DNA of 32,795 bases from JANXSS01 sp043729515 (GTDB lineage: Bacteria; Pseudomonadota; Gammaproteobacteria; Burkholderiales; Burkholderiaceae_D). Made by a program: the position numbers and the translations under genes. The notes beneath the pieces are model-generated. The model had not been told where the DNA came from. It was given only the letters and a program-made list of their open reading frames with translations, and did not search any database. How positions within the stretch are numbered: position 1 is the first letter of the stretch; each line of letters opens with the position of its first letter. The stretch lies in the NCBI GenBank assembly GCA_043729515.1, contig JAYTLK010000006.1:1-32795 (forward strand). Reading direction: 5' to 3'. Positions 9,301 through 14,405 of this stretch are shown piece by piece.

Positions 9301-9307
9301 CGAATGA
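3377..9307 (+). CDS. Giant secreted RHS/YD-repeat protein with variable C-terminal effector-like domain
   Basis: RHS proteins form a YD-repeat shell that encloses a variable C-terminal toxin or effector. From the ATG at 3377 the product has 1976 residues. Layout: basic n-region and hydrophobic segment at about 47-65 with AFA/D cleavage near 71 (Sec signal); a DUF6531-like entry segment (NPINLINGNKY from about 144); many YD repeats such as YDYDPAGRLIGITLP; HTDHLGTPQVV at about 1551; and the core-ending GQIFDAETGLHYNYQRDYDP from about 1603. The variable domain starts at about 1662 (DVHYYMTFFLARTAGLGYQE) and includes LHAFEDTFGHR near 1800 and GHGAYGHSPDKTYNH. It recalls DUF6765-type, metal-dependent phospholipase-C-like proteins (from memory, unproven). 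Sequence beyond about 8360 is visibly less GC-rich. No clear ribosome site decides the start; ATG 3500 would give a textbook 30-residue signal peptide and is a real alternative. The next gene overlaps by four bases. Confidence 0.9.
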   Translation: MSASPSPDTHDFHPAKSLRSALQPSGSGSVATASRRRLPRPMPAGRLALIRCLWMVVMLLVLTSGAQPAFADGPLKSAPASGCGIAMSCALPVEPGMTASPAAGASTPAGPRRCGPPAAGNTCGSASDAASQTGQGGTDVGAGNPINLINGNKYQREADMPALPGVLGLEIIRHYNSVNATQGATPGIIGRGWALSYDTALYVIGNTIQIVQADGNRATFNRNPNDPSSCAGTRPGTGTVHIRRTAAGEEFAWTWMNGRVLNFDHRGKLMQIVAPGGQFVTLQRDLAGMLLQVTDPQGRRLQLHYPTRGAGSGFRGVVAIDSPVGRFSYRYGVIGATTDAALQARQAANLASVTFPDDASGRAYHFEDPMHPAFLTGISEVHPAPLLQRSVQRRIATYLYDVQGRAILTVRGSPARLATGADGRPTQPARLIEGTGIGQVTLDFTQPGVTVIANSLGQRTVYRHGIVGGEYRLLEAIGPGCSHCGPTNLRYRWRADGMLTAITRLTETDHKPASTDFHEYDRSGRLSAEWHQAYDARGAAFGQRRLLHRYEYDDGRSMPRTIVSPSVVPGAEHRIAIRYGDTELTRRLPVGIDETGFSPSVGGRTASGRISRSIAYAYDSRGARTEVDGPLANAKGNPGPADSDITRTEHDPATGLVTRLIAPSNLVTQVVARDAALRPLLIRTSDGVTAHTIRFIRNWRGQPLTIRIDAAPIDDIARANAQKANPSDPFASVLPGLQTRILRYDYDPAGRLIGITLPGGLHTSFIHDATGRLIKQIFPNGSSESITTDTEARQLKAELRSSTSTETDTDTAASAPRVYRTTFDYDALGHPQSQTGTDGTRLVMHTDARGNLDKMVDPMGVVMHIDHDAEDHPLRTIAAAGTSDAAQTRMRYDANGNLTDITDPNGVTTRRWQDDFGRTIAEASPDSGIRLRRFDAAGRVLASIDETGITTRFAYDHAGRILTKGIDGETALVRYRYLGARLQDVTTLAPGTARITQQTRYRYDAIGQIVHTREWMARVDASADLKQASSSNANGKASPLPGLQFDTFNAWNDTGKLSRQTLPDGHVLRYRYAENGDAGENTDGKAEIEARRRLDSVTYASAGMNIDDAVPPSRSTLISTAAAVPGQLEALYFDDQIVVSDVRQDGVAGILGYTHGNGVRRAIALDATGRVAKLTDRTPGLGLDLGLRPADTAIAPGRAWPSGSAWFADVPAKSSIVYQQMSRHDDAGRLVMSQRQQLDPEGGARQAVDTEHYAYDRLNRLTRITSGNREQTKLTYDRGGNRSSLRDASGTQHYRYGTGTNRLIAVTGTDTVETDQVVDSNHVTGTLRDRSPAVSVLATQRLTARLPAVTAHGALSDVATERHDLVKSAWLFDPTGVPLLQFDFSQTNDHSIGPAARDGKSAARSGPDGGTNTGVRRDDQANPGGARRTIYNTARRPIALLDTSGKPVAQYHYNALGERIAKTVFGKGTHGNAATIYSLYREQRLAAQANVNGHILAHYVYLDGKPIAKIMMQPAPDGLNKIWRSMQGLLSGDPEKASVPAHTTGAIHAIHTDHLGTPQVVTNARQKVVWQAHTAPFGQARLTSAPTTVDDASTFTMDLRLPGQIFDAETGLHYNYQRDYDPALGRYLTPDPIGLAGGLQPYGYVGSDPLNRTDQLGLYEADVHYYMTFFLARTAGLGYQEARTIALATQYIDDNPDTWPVDDANQFANVNQLNRTQVLNRLTSYHFTTTSPDWYSTTNYDPSRTTGEALYQLTFNAETQSYINRRYINPVNPQLRRLLIDAHDAPTRCGRAQFFGEFLHAFEDTFGHRDQNNAPIPVNAGFGHGAYGHSPDKTYNHRVTAAEIASRRDIEILAIGEFGNWNQNEARTLEMEKEVFAKIQNFNSVGNGNQAPSNSNFEALVPFLQGWNRIQNIDEKIAALAFRLDDLGLGNLPAYSKNCAQAKRETYLGPLAGGQYPGAILPSNIAAPRNLQGACE

Positions 9308-9966
9308 AGTTACGCGTAAATTTTGGAAATGATCGCCAGATTGCTTACACAATTTGCTGCGCAATTTTCGGTTACGCAATCAGCTATCTGTTTGTATTAT
9401 TTGGAGTCATGGGGCCGAAGCCGGAGCAGGAGGGATTTGCCTTCGTCCTTCTGCTCGCAAATTTCGAGGCCCGTATTTTCGTATATCTGGTTTATTTTGG
9501 ACCATCAGCATTCGGGCTTGGCTGGGCGGTCATCTTCATTCTCGCCAGCTATCAGAAGCGCCTTCTTACGCTGAGCATTTTAAGCATCATGGCAATCACT
9601 GCCTATATCCTCACCTCAAGAATAATTGGACATGCGATCACCATTTCCGATCTCATTCCCCCGACATTTTCTTCGCAGAAGACAGTCGTACTGTATCTGG
9701 GGTTTAGCATCCCGCTGCTCTTCTGCCTCTCCATCCTGGCCTTCATCCTCTTCAAACCCCTGAAGTGGATCCATGAGCCCGTCTACCGTGACCTTACTTC
9801 TTCCCCAACCCAACCTCCGTCACCACCTCCGGCAACCCCGCCAGAATCACCACCTGCACCCGCCGATTCCGGACCCTTCCCTCCGGCGTCTCATTCGACG
9901 CCACCGGCTGATTCGACCCATGTCCAATCGCCACCAACCGGTTCTCGCCGACCCCGTTCTCGATGA
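9304..9966 (+). CDS. Small multi-spanning membrane protein, probable immunity partner of the RHS protein
   Basis: I do not recognise a family. The ATG overlaps the rhs stop (ATGA, 9304-9307), so translation is coupled. The first 160 residues hold four or five hydrophobic segments (about 12-35, 46-64, 68-82, 88-105, 128-150), an integral membrane protein. Position directly after an RHS tip and the same low GC fit an immunity protein; a membrane location would suit an effector acting at the membrane or periplasm. From residue 164 on, the frame is antisense to motD and encodes a 57-residue Pro/Ser-rich tail (for example PPSPPPATPP) which may be run-through caused by loss of the native stop. Immunity function is inference from position; existence of the N-terminal membrane part is well supported. 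Confidence 0.65.
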   Translation: MKLRVNFGNDRQIAYTICCAIFGYAISYLFVLFGVMGPKPEQEGFAFVLLLANFEARIFVYLVYFGPSAFGLGWAVIFILASYQKRLLTLSILSIMAITAYILTSRIIGHAITISDLIPPTFSSQKTVVLYLGFSIPLLFCLSILAFILFKPLKWIHEPVYRDLTSSPTQPPSPPPATPPESPPAPADSGPFPPASHSTPPADSTHVQSPPTGSRRPRSR

Positions 9967-10597
9967 ACAAGCGCACCACACTGCTGGCCCGCACCGCCGA
10001 CAATTCCCAATTCGACGGAAACTGCGCGCGGCTGATCGGGACGTTGTCGGTATGGCCCTCGACCTGCACTGCATGGTTGTCGCTCTTGATGACCTGGGCG
10101 ATCGCCTTGAGCACATCGCTCGACTGATTGCTCAGCCCCGCTTCGCCCTGGGCAAAGAGAATGTTGTCGCTGATCTCGATGCTCACGCCGCGGGCGGTTT
10201 GGGTTACGCGGATCTTGCCCTGGCTGACCAGCGGGGCCAGGGCATTGAGCAACTCGCGCGCCATGCCGGTCATTTTTTCGCGTTCTCGGCGCAATAGAAG
10301 GTCGTTGGTGCGGGTGCGCGGCAACTGCAGGCCGGGCGTGCGCGGCGGCAGCAATGGCTGGTTCGGGTCGAGCAGGATCGGCGGGCGGCCGAAGGCGCTG
10401 CCGATGGCGTCGGACAGGACGCGGTACTTGCCTTCATTGACCGATGAAATCGCGTACATCACGACGAAGAACGCGAACAGCAGCGTCATGAAATCGGCAT
10501 ACGACACCAGCCAGCGATCGTGGTTGTCCGGCTCTTCCTCTACCTGTCGGCGGGTGGCCTGCTGACGCCGGCGTTCACGCGTGGAATTGGTTCTCAT
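9794..10597 (-). CDS. motD: Flagellar motor stator protein MotD (MotB family)
   Basis: MotD is the peptidoglycan-anchoring stator subunit of the second (MotCD) motor. The 267-residue protein has a basic N-terminal tail, one membrane helix beginning WLVSYADFMTLLFAFFVVMY (residues 29-48) with the proton-accepting Asp at 35, a plug and linker region, and a C-terminal OmpA-like peptidoglycan-binding domain (VQVEGHTDNVPIS and NWELSAVRASSVVRLFIENG, then NRRVQVVIL). It starts 13 bases after the motC stop on the same strand. Its last 173 bases overlap the convergent membrane-protein ORF that ends at 9966. Distinction from MotB rests on motC-motD pairing and on a separate complete motAB at 25768-27870. 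Confidence 0.93.
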   Translation of the reverse strand: MRTNSTRERRRQQATRRQVEEEPDNHDRWLVSYADFMTLLFAFFVVMYAISSVNEGKYRVLSDAIGSAFGRPPILLDPNQPLLPPRTPGLQLPRTRTNDLLLRREREKMTGMARELLNALAPLVSQGKIRVTQTARGVSIEISDNILFAQGEAGLSNQSSDVLKAIAQVIKSDNHAVQVEGHTDNVPISRAQFPSNWELSAVRASSVVRLFIENGVGENRLVAIGHGSNQPVASNETPEGRVRNRRVQVVILAGLPEVVTEVGLGKK

Positions 10598-10610
10598 GAA
10601 GACGGGCGTC

Positions 10611-11351
10611 TCAGTAAAGATACGTTGCCATGCGCTCTTCGATCAGGCGCGGGTTGTCGCCGGTGGCAATGCAGCCGAAGGCATCGGCCAGCATTTCGCG
10701 GCGCAATACATCGCGCGCGACCAGCAGTTTGAGCTTGCCGGCGATCGGCAGGAAAACCAGGTTGGCGAAGCCAACGCCGTAGATCGTCGCCACGAAAGCA
10801 ACGGCGATGCCGCTGCCCAGACGGGATGGATCGGAGAGATTTTCCATCACGTGAATCAGGCCCAGCACGGCGCCGAGGATACCGACGGTGGGCGCATAGC
10901 CGCCAGCGGCCTCCCAGATCCTGATTGCCTGTCGCTGGCGGGTCTCGAAACCGGCAATCGCGATCTCCAGCGTCTCGCGCAGCTTGTAGGGCTCGATGCC
11001 GTCGACCACCATGCGCAAACCTTTTTCGATGAAAGGGTCGGTCTGGCGATCGAGAAAACGCTCCAGGCTCAACAGGCCTTCGCGCCGGGCAGTGGCGCTC
11101 CACATCGTGACATCGTGCAGCAACTGCGACGAATCGTTGACAGGCAGGATGAAGGCGCCGCGCGCCAGCTTCACGCCCCGCACGAAATTGTCCAGGCCAC
11201 ATTGCAGCAGCACCGCGCCCATGGTGCCGATCATGACGATCGAAAACGCCGCCGGCTGCACCAATGAACCGATGCGCCCGCCTTCGAGCAACTGGCCGGC
11301 CAGAATGCCGGTCAGGGCCAGCAGCAATCCGGCTACGCTACCCCAGTCCAC
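10611..11351 (-). CDS. motC: Flagellar motor stator protein MotC (MotA family)
   Basis: MotC is the membrane proton-channel subunit that with MotD forms a stator acting on FliG. The 246-residue protein has the four-helix MotA/TolQ/ExbB layout: helix near residues 4-20, a second near 33-50, a cytoplasmic loop, and paired helices with GGYAPTVGILGAVLGLIHVM (about 150-170) and VAFVATIYGVGFANLVFLPI. Conserved cytoplasmic residues appear in RREGLLSLERF. The start is a GTG at 11349-11351 preceded by AAGGAG five bases upstream, all inside the 3' end of fliA, giving a 19-base overlap and coupling to fliA. It is the shorter stator type, unlike the 286-residue MotA at 27010-27870. Confidence 0.93.
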   Translation of the reverse strand: MDWGSVAGLLLALTGILAGQLLEGGRIGSLVQPAAFSIVMIGTMGAVLLQCGLDNFVRGVKLARGAFILPVNDSSQLLHDVTMWSATARREGLLSLERFLDRQTDPFIEKGLRMVVDGIEPYKLRETLEIAIAGFETRQRQAIRIWEAAGGYAPTVGILGAVLGLIHVMENLSDPSRLGSGIAVAFVATIYGVGFANLVFLPIAGKLKLLVARDVLRREMLADAFGCIATGDNPRLIEERMATYLY

Positions 11352-12064
11352 GCTCTCTCCTTCAGGTTGGCACGCATGCGGGCGATCGCCTGGCTATGCA
11401 ACTGGCAGACGCGGGATTCCGACACACCCATCACGGCGCCGATTTCCTTGAGATTCATTTCCTGCTCGTAGTACAGGCCCATCAGGATTTTCTCGCGCTC
11501 GGGCAGGGCGAGAATGGCATCGATCACGGCCTGGCGAAAGCCGGTATTCATCAACGCCTTCAATGGGTCGCTGGCATTGTCGCTGCAGTAGCGATCCAGG
11601 AAATGCTCGTTGCCCTCGCCATCATGAAAATCTTCGTAATACACGAGTTGATGCCCGCCGCCGTCGGTCAGCAGCTCCTGATATTCGACCAGGGTCATCT
11701 TCAACTGCTTGGCGACCTCGGTTTCAGTCGGTGGGCGGCCCAGGCGCTGCTGCAGCGCATTCATTGCGACCTCGATCTTGCGCATGTTCTGGCGCATGCT
11801 GCGCGGCATCCAGTCGCTGCTGCGGAGTTCATCGAGCATGGCGCCGCGGATGCGTTGCACGGCATAGGTCTCGAACTGCGCGCCATGGGTGTCTTCATAA
11901 CGATTGACGGCGTCGAGCAGGCCGATCATTCCGGCCTGGATCAGATCATCGACTTCCACGCTCGGCGGCAGCTTGGCCTTCATCTGGTGGGCAAGTTTCT
12001 TGACCAGCGGCGCATGGTCCTTGAGCAGTTGATTCTTGTCGGACTTGCCATGCGCCGTGTACAT
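11333..12064 (-). CDS. fliA: Flagellar sigma factor sigma-28
   Basis: FliA directs RNA polymerase to late flagellar and chemotaxis promoters and is held by FlgM until hook completion. The 243-residue product has sigma-70 region 2 (LPPSVEVDDLIQAGMIGLLD, then FETYAVQRIRGAMLDELRS), region 3 (ALQQRLGRPPTETEVAKQL) and region 4 with the helix-turn-helix (LPEREKILMGLYYEQEMNLK, then EIGAVMGVSESRVCQLHSQA). The ATG has GAGG eight bases upstream and lies ten bases after flhG. It overlaps motC by 19 bases. The sigma-28 promoter seen before flgM shows one of its targets in this window. Confidence 0.97.
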   Translation of the reverse strand: MYTAHGKSDKNQLLKDHAPLVKKLAHQMKAKLPPSVEVDDLIQAGMIGLLDAVNRYEDTHGAQFETYAVQRIRGAMLDELRSSDWMPRSMRQNMRKIEVAMNALQQRLGRPPTETEVAKQLKMTLVEYQELLTDGGGHQLVYYEDFHDGEGNEHFLDRYCSDNASDPLKALMNTGFRQAVIDAILALPEREKILMGLYYEQEMNLKEIGAVMGVSESRVCQLHSQAIARMRANLKERAWTGVA

Positions 12065-12074
12065 GTGCGAAACC

Positions 12075-12932
12075 TCAGACGCCCGGCAACGCGCCGGCCG
12101 GCATGGCGCGCATCGTGTTCATGGCCTGCATCGCCTGGCTTCCCGTCAAACCAAAACCCTCGGCCAGGCGGCGGAATGCGACCGATGCGCGGGCCAGCGG
12201 AAAGGCATCCGTCACGCTGCGACCGAGCCTGGCTGCGCGGCCGACATGCTCGTCCGCCGGCACCGAGCCGACCGAATGCAGCGGCAATGCCAGATACCGG
12301 CTGGCAGCCTGCGCCATGTTGTCAAAAACGATTTTTGCTTCCCGCTCGGCTGCGCCTGTCACCAGCACGCCGAATGGCCGGCGGCCGAGTTGCGCGTTGA
12401 GGCGCTTGATGATGGCGTAGGCCTGCTGGATGGAGGCAGCGTCGGGCGAGACCTGCACGACGATGTCGCCGGTTCCCATGGCCTCCAGCGGCAAGGCGTC
12501 GTTCGCATCCAGTTCGGCGTCGACGATCAGGATATCGGTCTGCGAAGCCAGCACGCCGAAGGCATTCGACAAGCGGCGGGCGCTGTCGACATCGAGTGCG
12601 CTGCGCAGCAGCGACCCGCGGGTCAGCGTGGCCACCCCAAAACCTTGCGGCATCAATTGCGCCACTTCGTTCAATGCCCGCTCCTGGCGTGCCACGTCCT
12701 GCAGCGTCGCGCCAGGCTGCATGCCGAGCTGGGCCGTGATGCCACGCGGGGCGACGCAGGCGTCGAGCAGCAGCACGGCGTTGCCGGCAGCAGCCATCGA
12801 GGCGCCGAGATTGGCCAGCATCGTGCTCTTGTCCAGCGCACTGCTGGCCGAGACGAAAGTCACCACACGCGGCCGCGGGCCGGCCAGGATGCGGCGCAGT
12901 CCTTCTGCCTGATCGAAATCGAAATTAGCCAA
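12075..12932 (-). CDS. flhG: FlhG/FleN-type MinD-like flagellar number regulator with degraded P-loop
   Basis: FlhG proteins are MinD-like ATPases that limit flagellar number and act on FlhF. The 285-residue product begins MANFDFDQAEGLRRILAGPR, the N-terminal helix by which FlhG proteins engage partners. The MinD-type fold is recognisable (VVTFVSA, LLLDACVAPRGITAQLG, TDILIVDAEL, VLVTGA). The expected deviant Walker A (KGGVGKT/S) is replaced by SASSALDKST at residues 28-37: the loop glycines and signature lysine are missing and only one Lys-Ser-Thr remains. ATP binding may be altered or lost. The start is a TTG (12930-12932), with a GGGG-type ribosome site before it and an eight-base overlap with the end of flhF. 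Identity rests on position after flhF and before fliA plus the N-terminal motif. Confidence 0.88.
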   Translation of the reverse strand: MANFDFDQAEGLRRILAGPRPRVVTFVSASSALDKSTMLANLGASMAAAGNAVLLLDACVAPRGITAQLGMQPGATLQDVARQERALNEVAQLMPQGFGVATLTRGSLLRSALDVDSARRLSNAFGVLASQTDILIVDAELDANDALPLEAMGTGDIVVQVSPDAASIQQAYAIIKRLNAQLGRRPFGVLVTGAAEREAKIVFDNMAQAASRYLALPLHSVGSVPADEHVGRAARLGRSVTDAFPLARASVAFRRLAEGFGLTGSQAMQAMNTMRAMPAGALPGV

Positions 12933-14403
12933 GTTGCACCCCGCGCAGCGTTGCGTCGTTCATGTGTCGTGCCGTGTTGGCCATCACCAGCGGCAGCTCC
13001 GTGTCCTGCAATTGGAACGGCGCGGTCTCGCGCTTGAGCTTGAAGGCGCGGTCGACCAGATATTGTTGATTGGCGACGTGCAGATCTTCCGGCACACGTT
13101 GACCGTTAGCAACGTAGTATAAGTTTAATTTCTGCCGGATGACTACATCTAAAACGTTGCCAATCGTCGCGGCTTCATCAAGTTTTGTCATGATGCAGCC
13201 GGTCAGGCCATCGCCATGGTAAGCGCGCACGACTTCGTTCAAGGTTTCGCCGGTGGAGGTGGCCGACAGGCACAGCAGCCGCTTGACGTTGCCACCGGCG
13301 CCCGACAGCATGGCGACCTGCTCACCCACCATCTTGTCGCGCTGGCTGACGCCGACGGTATCGATCAACACCGTGTGCTTGCCTTTCAATTCATCGAGCG
13401 CGATCTTGAGGTCGGCCTGGTCTTTCACCGAATGCACCATCACGCCCAGGATCTTGCCGTAGATCCGCAGCTGCTCATAGCCACCAATCCGATAGCCGTC
13501 GGTGGTGATCAATGCCAGCTTGCCGGGCCCATGGCGCATGACACAGCGTGCCGCCAGCTTGGCGGTGGTGGTGGTCTTGCCGACACCGGTCGGGCCGACC
13601 AGCGCGAACACACCGCCCTGCTCGATCATTTCATCTTCATTGCCGACGGTCGACAGGTTGCGGGCAAGGATTTGCCGAATCCACTTCATGCCGCTTTCCA
13701 GGGTACTGGCTGCAGGCATCTTCTCGATCAGGAAGCGGGCCAGACTGGCGCTGAAACCGGCTGCCAGCAATTCGCGCAGCACGGCCGATTTTGCCGGCTC
13801 GCGCTGCGCCTGGCTCGACCAGGTCAGTTCTGCCAGCTGCGATTCAAGCATGCTGCGCATCGCGCGGATCTCTTCCATCATGGCAGTCATTTCCGCCGCC
13901 GCCGGGACGATCATGTCCGACCGTGCTGTTGCCAGGCTTGCCCCCGGCGCAGCACGCATCTGCGCCAGGGGCGATGCATCCGGCATCTCGTCGGACTGCG
14001 CCACTTGCGCGCCCTGCTGCAGGGCGCCACGCAGGTTGCCCAGGCCAGCTTGCGCGTGCGCATGTTCGGTCTGCCGCGCGCGGGCAAAGGCGACCAGTGC
14101 CGGCTCCGGCAAGACCGCCGGCTGCGCCGCCACTGCAGCAGCCTGGTCCATTGACCTGCTGATGCCCGCATTGGCAAAGGTATCCGGTGCTATGGCCGTC
14201 GTCCGGGTGTCGGCCACCTGTGCCTGCCGATCGATCGCCACCGGTGCAGCCAGGGAGGACATGTCCTCGCCGGCCAGCGCCATGATCTCGACACCGCCCG
14301 GCACATTCCGGTTCGACAGGATCACGGCATCAGCGCCGAGCGCCTCGCGCACCATCCGCAGGGCTTCGCGGGCAGAACCACCGATAAATTTTTTGACGTT
14401 CAT
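12925..14403 (-). CDS. flhF: Flagellar SRP-type GTPase FlhF
   Basis: FlhF is a signal-recognition-particle family GTPase that sets the place and number of flagella, usually at a pole. The 492-residue product has the conserved N-terminal B domain (MNVKKFIGGSAREALRMVRE), an Ala/Gln-rich linker to about 180, then the NG domain: helix bundle, G1 loop GPTGVGKTTTTAKLAA from residue 270, ITTDGYRIGGYEQLRIYGKI, the G3 segment DTVGVSQRD, and TKLDEAATIG. A GGAG ribosome site precedes ATG by seven bases, two bases after flhA's stop. The downstream flhG overlaps by eight bases. FlhF/FlhG together with FlhDC, as here, is a known betaproteobacterial combination. Confidence 0.96.
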   Translation of the reverse strand: MNVKKFIGGSAREALRMVREALGADAVILSNRNVPGGVEIMALAGEDMSSLAAPVAIDRQAQVADTRTTAIAPDTFANAGISRSMDQAAAVAAQPAVLPEPALVAFARARQTEHAHAQAGLGNLRGALQQGAQVAQSDEMPDASPLAQMRAAPGASLATARSDMIVPAAAEMTAMMEEIRAMRSMLESQLAELTWSSQAQREPAKSAVLRELLAAGFSASLARFLIEKMPAASTLESGMKWIRQILARNLSTVGNEDEMIEQGGVFALVGPTGVGKTTTTAKLAARCVMRHGPGKLALITTDGYRIGGYEQLRIYGKILGVMVHSVKDQADLKIALDELKGKHTVLIDTVGVSQRDKMVGEQVAMLSGAGGNVKRLLCLSATSTGETLNEVVRAYHGDGLTGCIMTKLDEAATIGNVLDVVIRQKLNLYYVANGQRVPEDLHVANQQYLVDRAFKLKRETAPFQLQDTELPLVMANTARHMNDATLRGVQLG

Positions 14404-14405
14404 GC

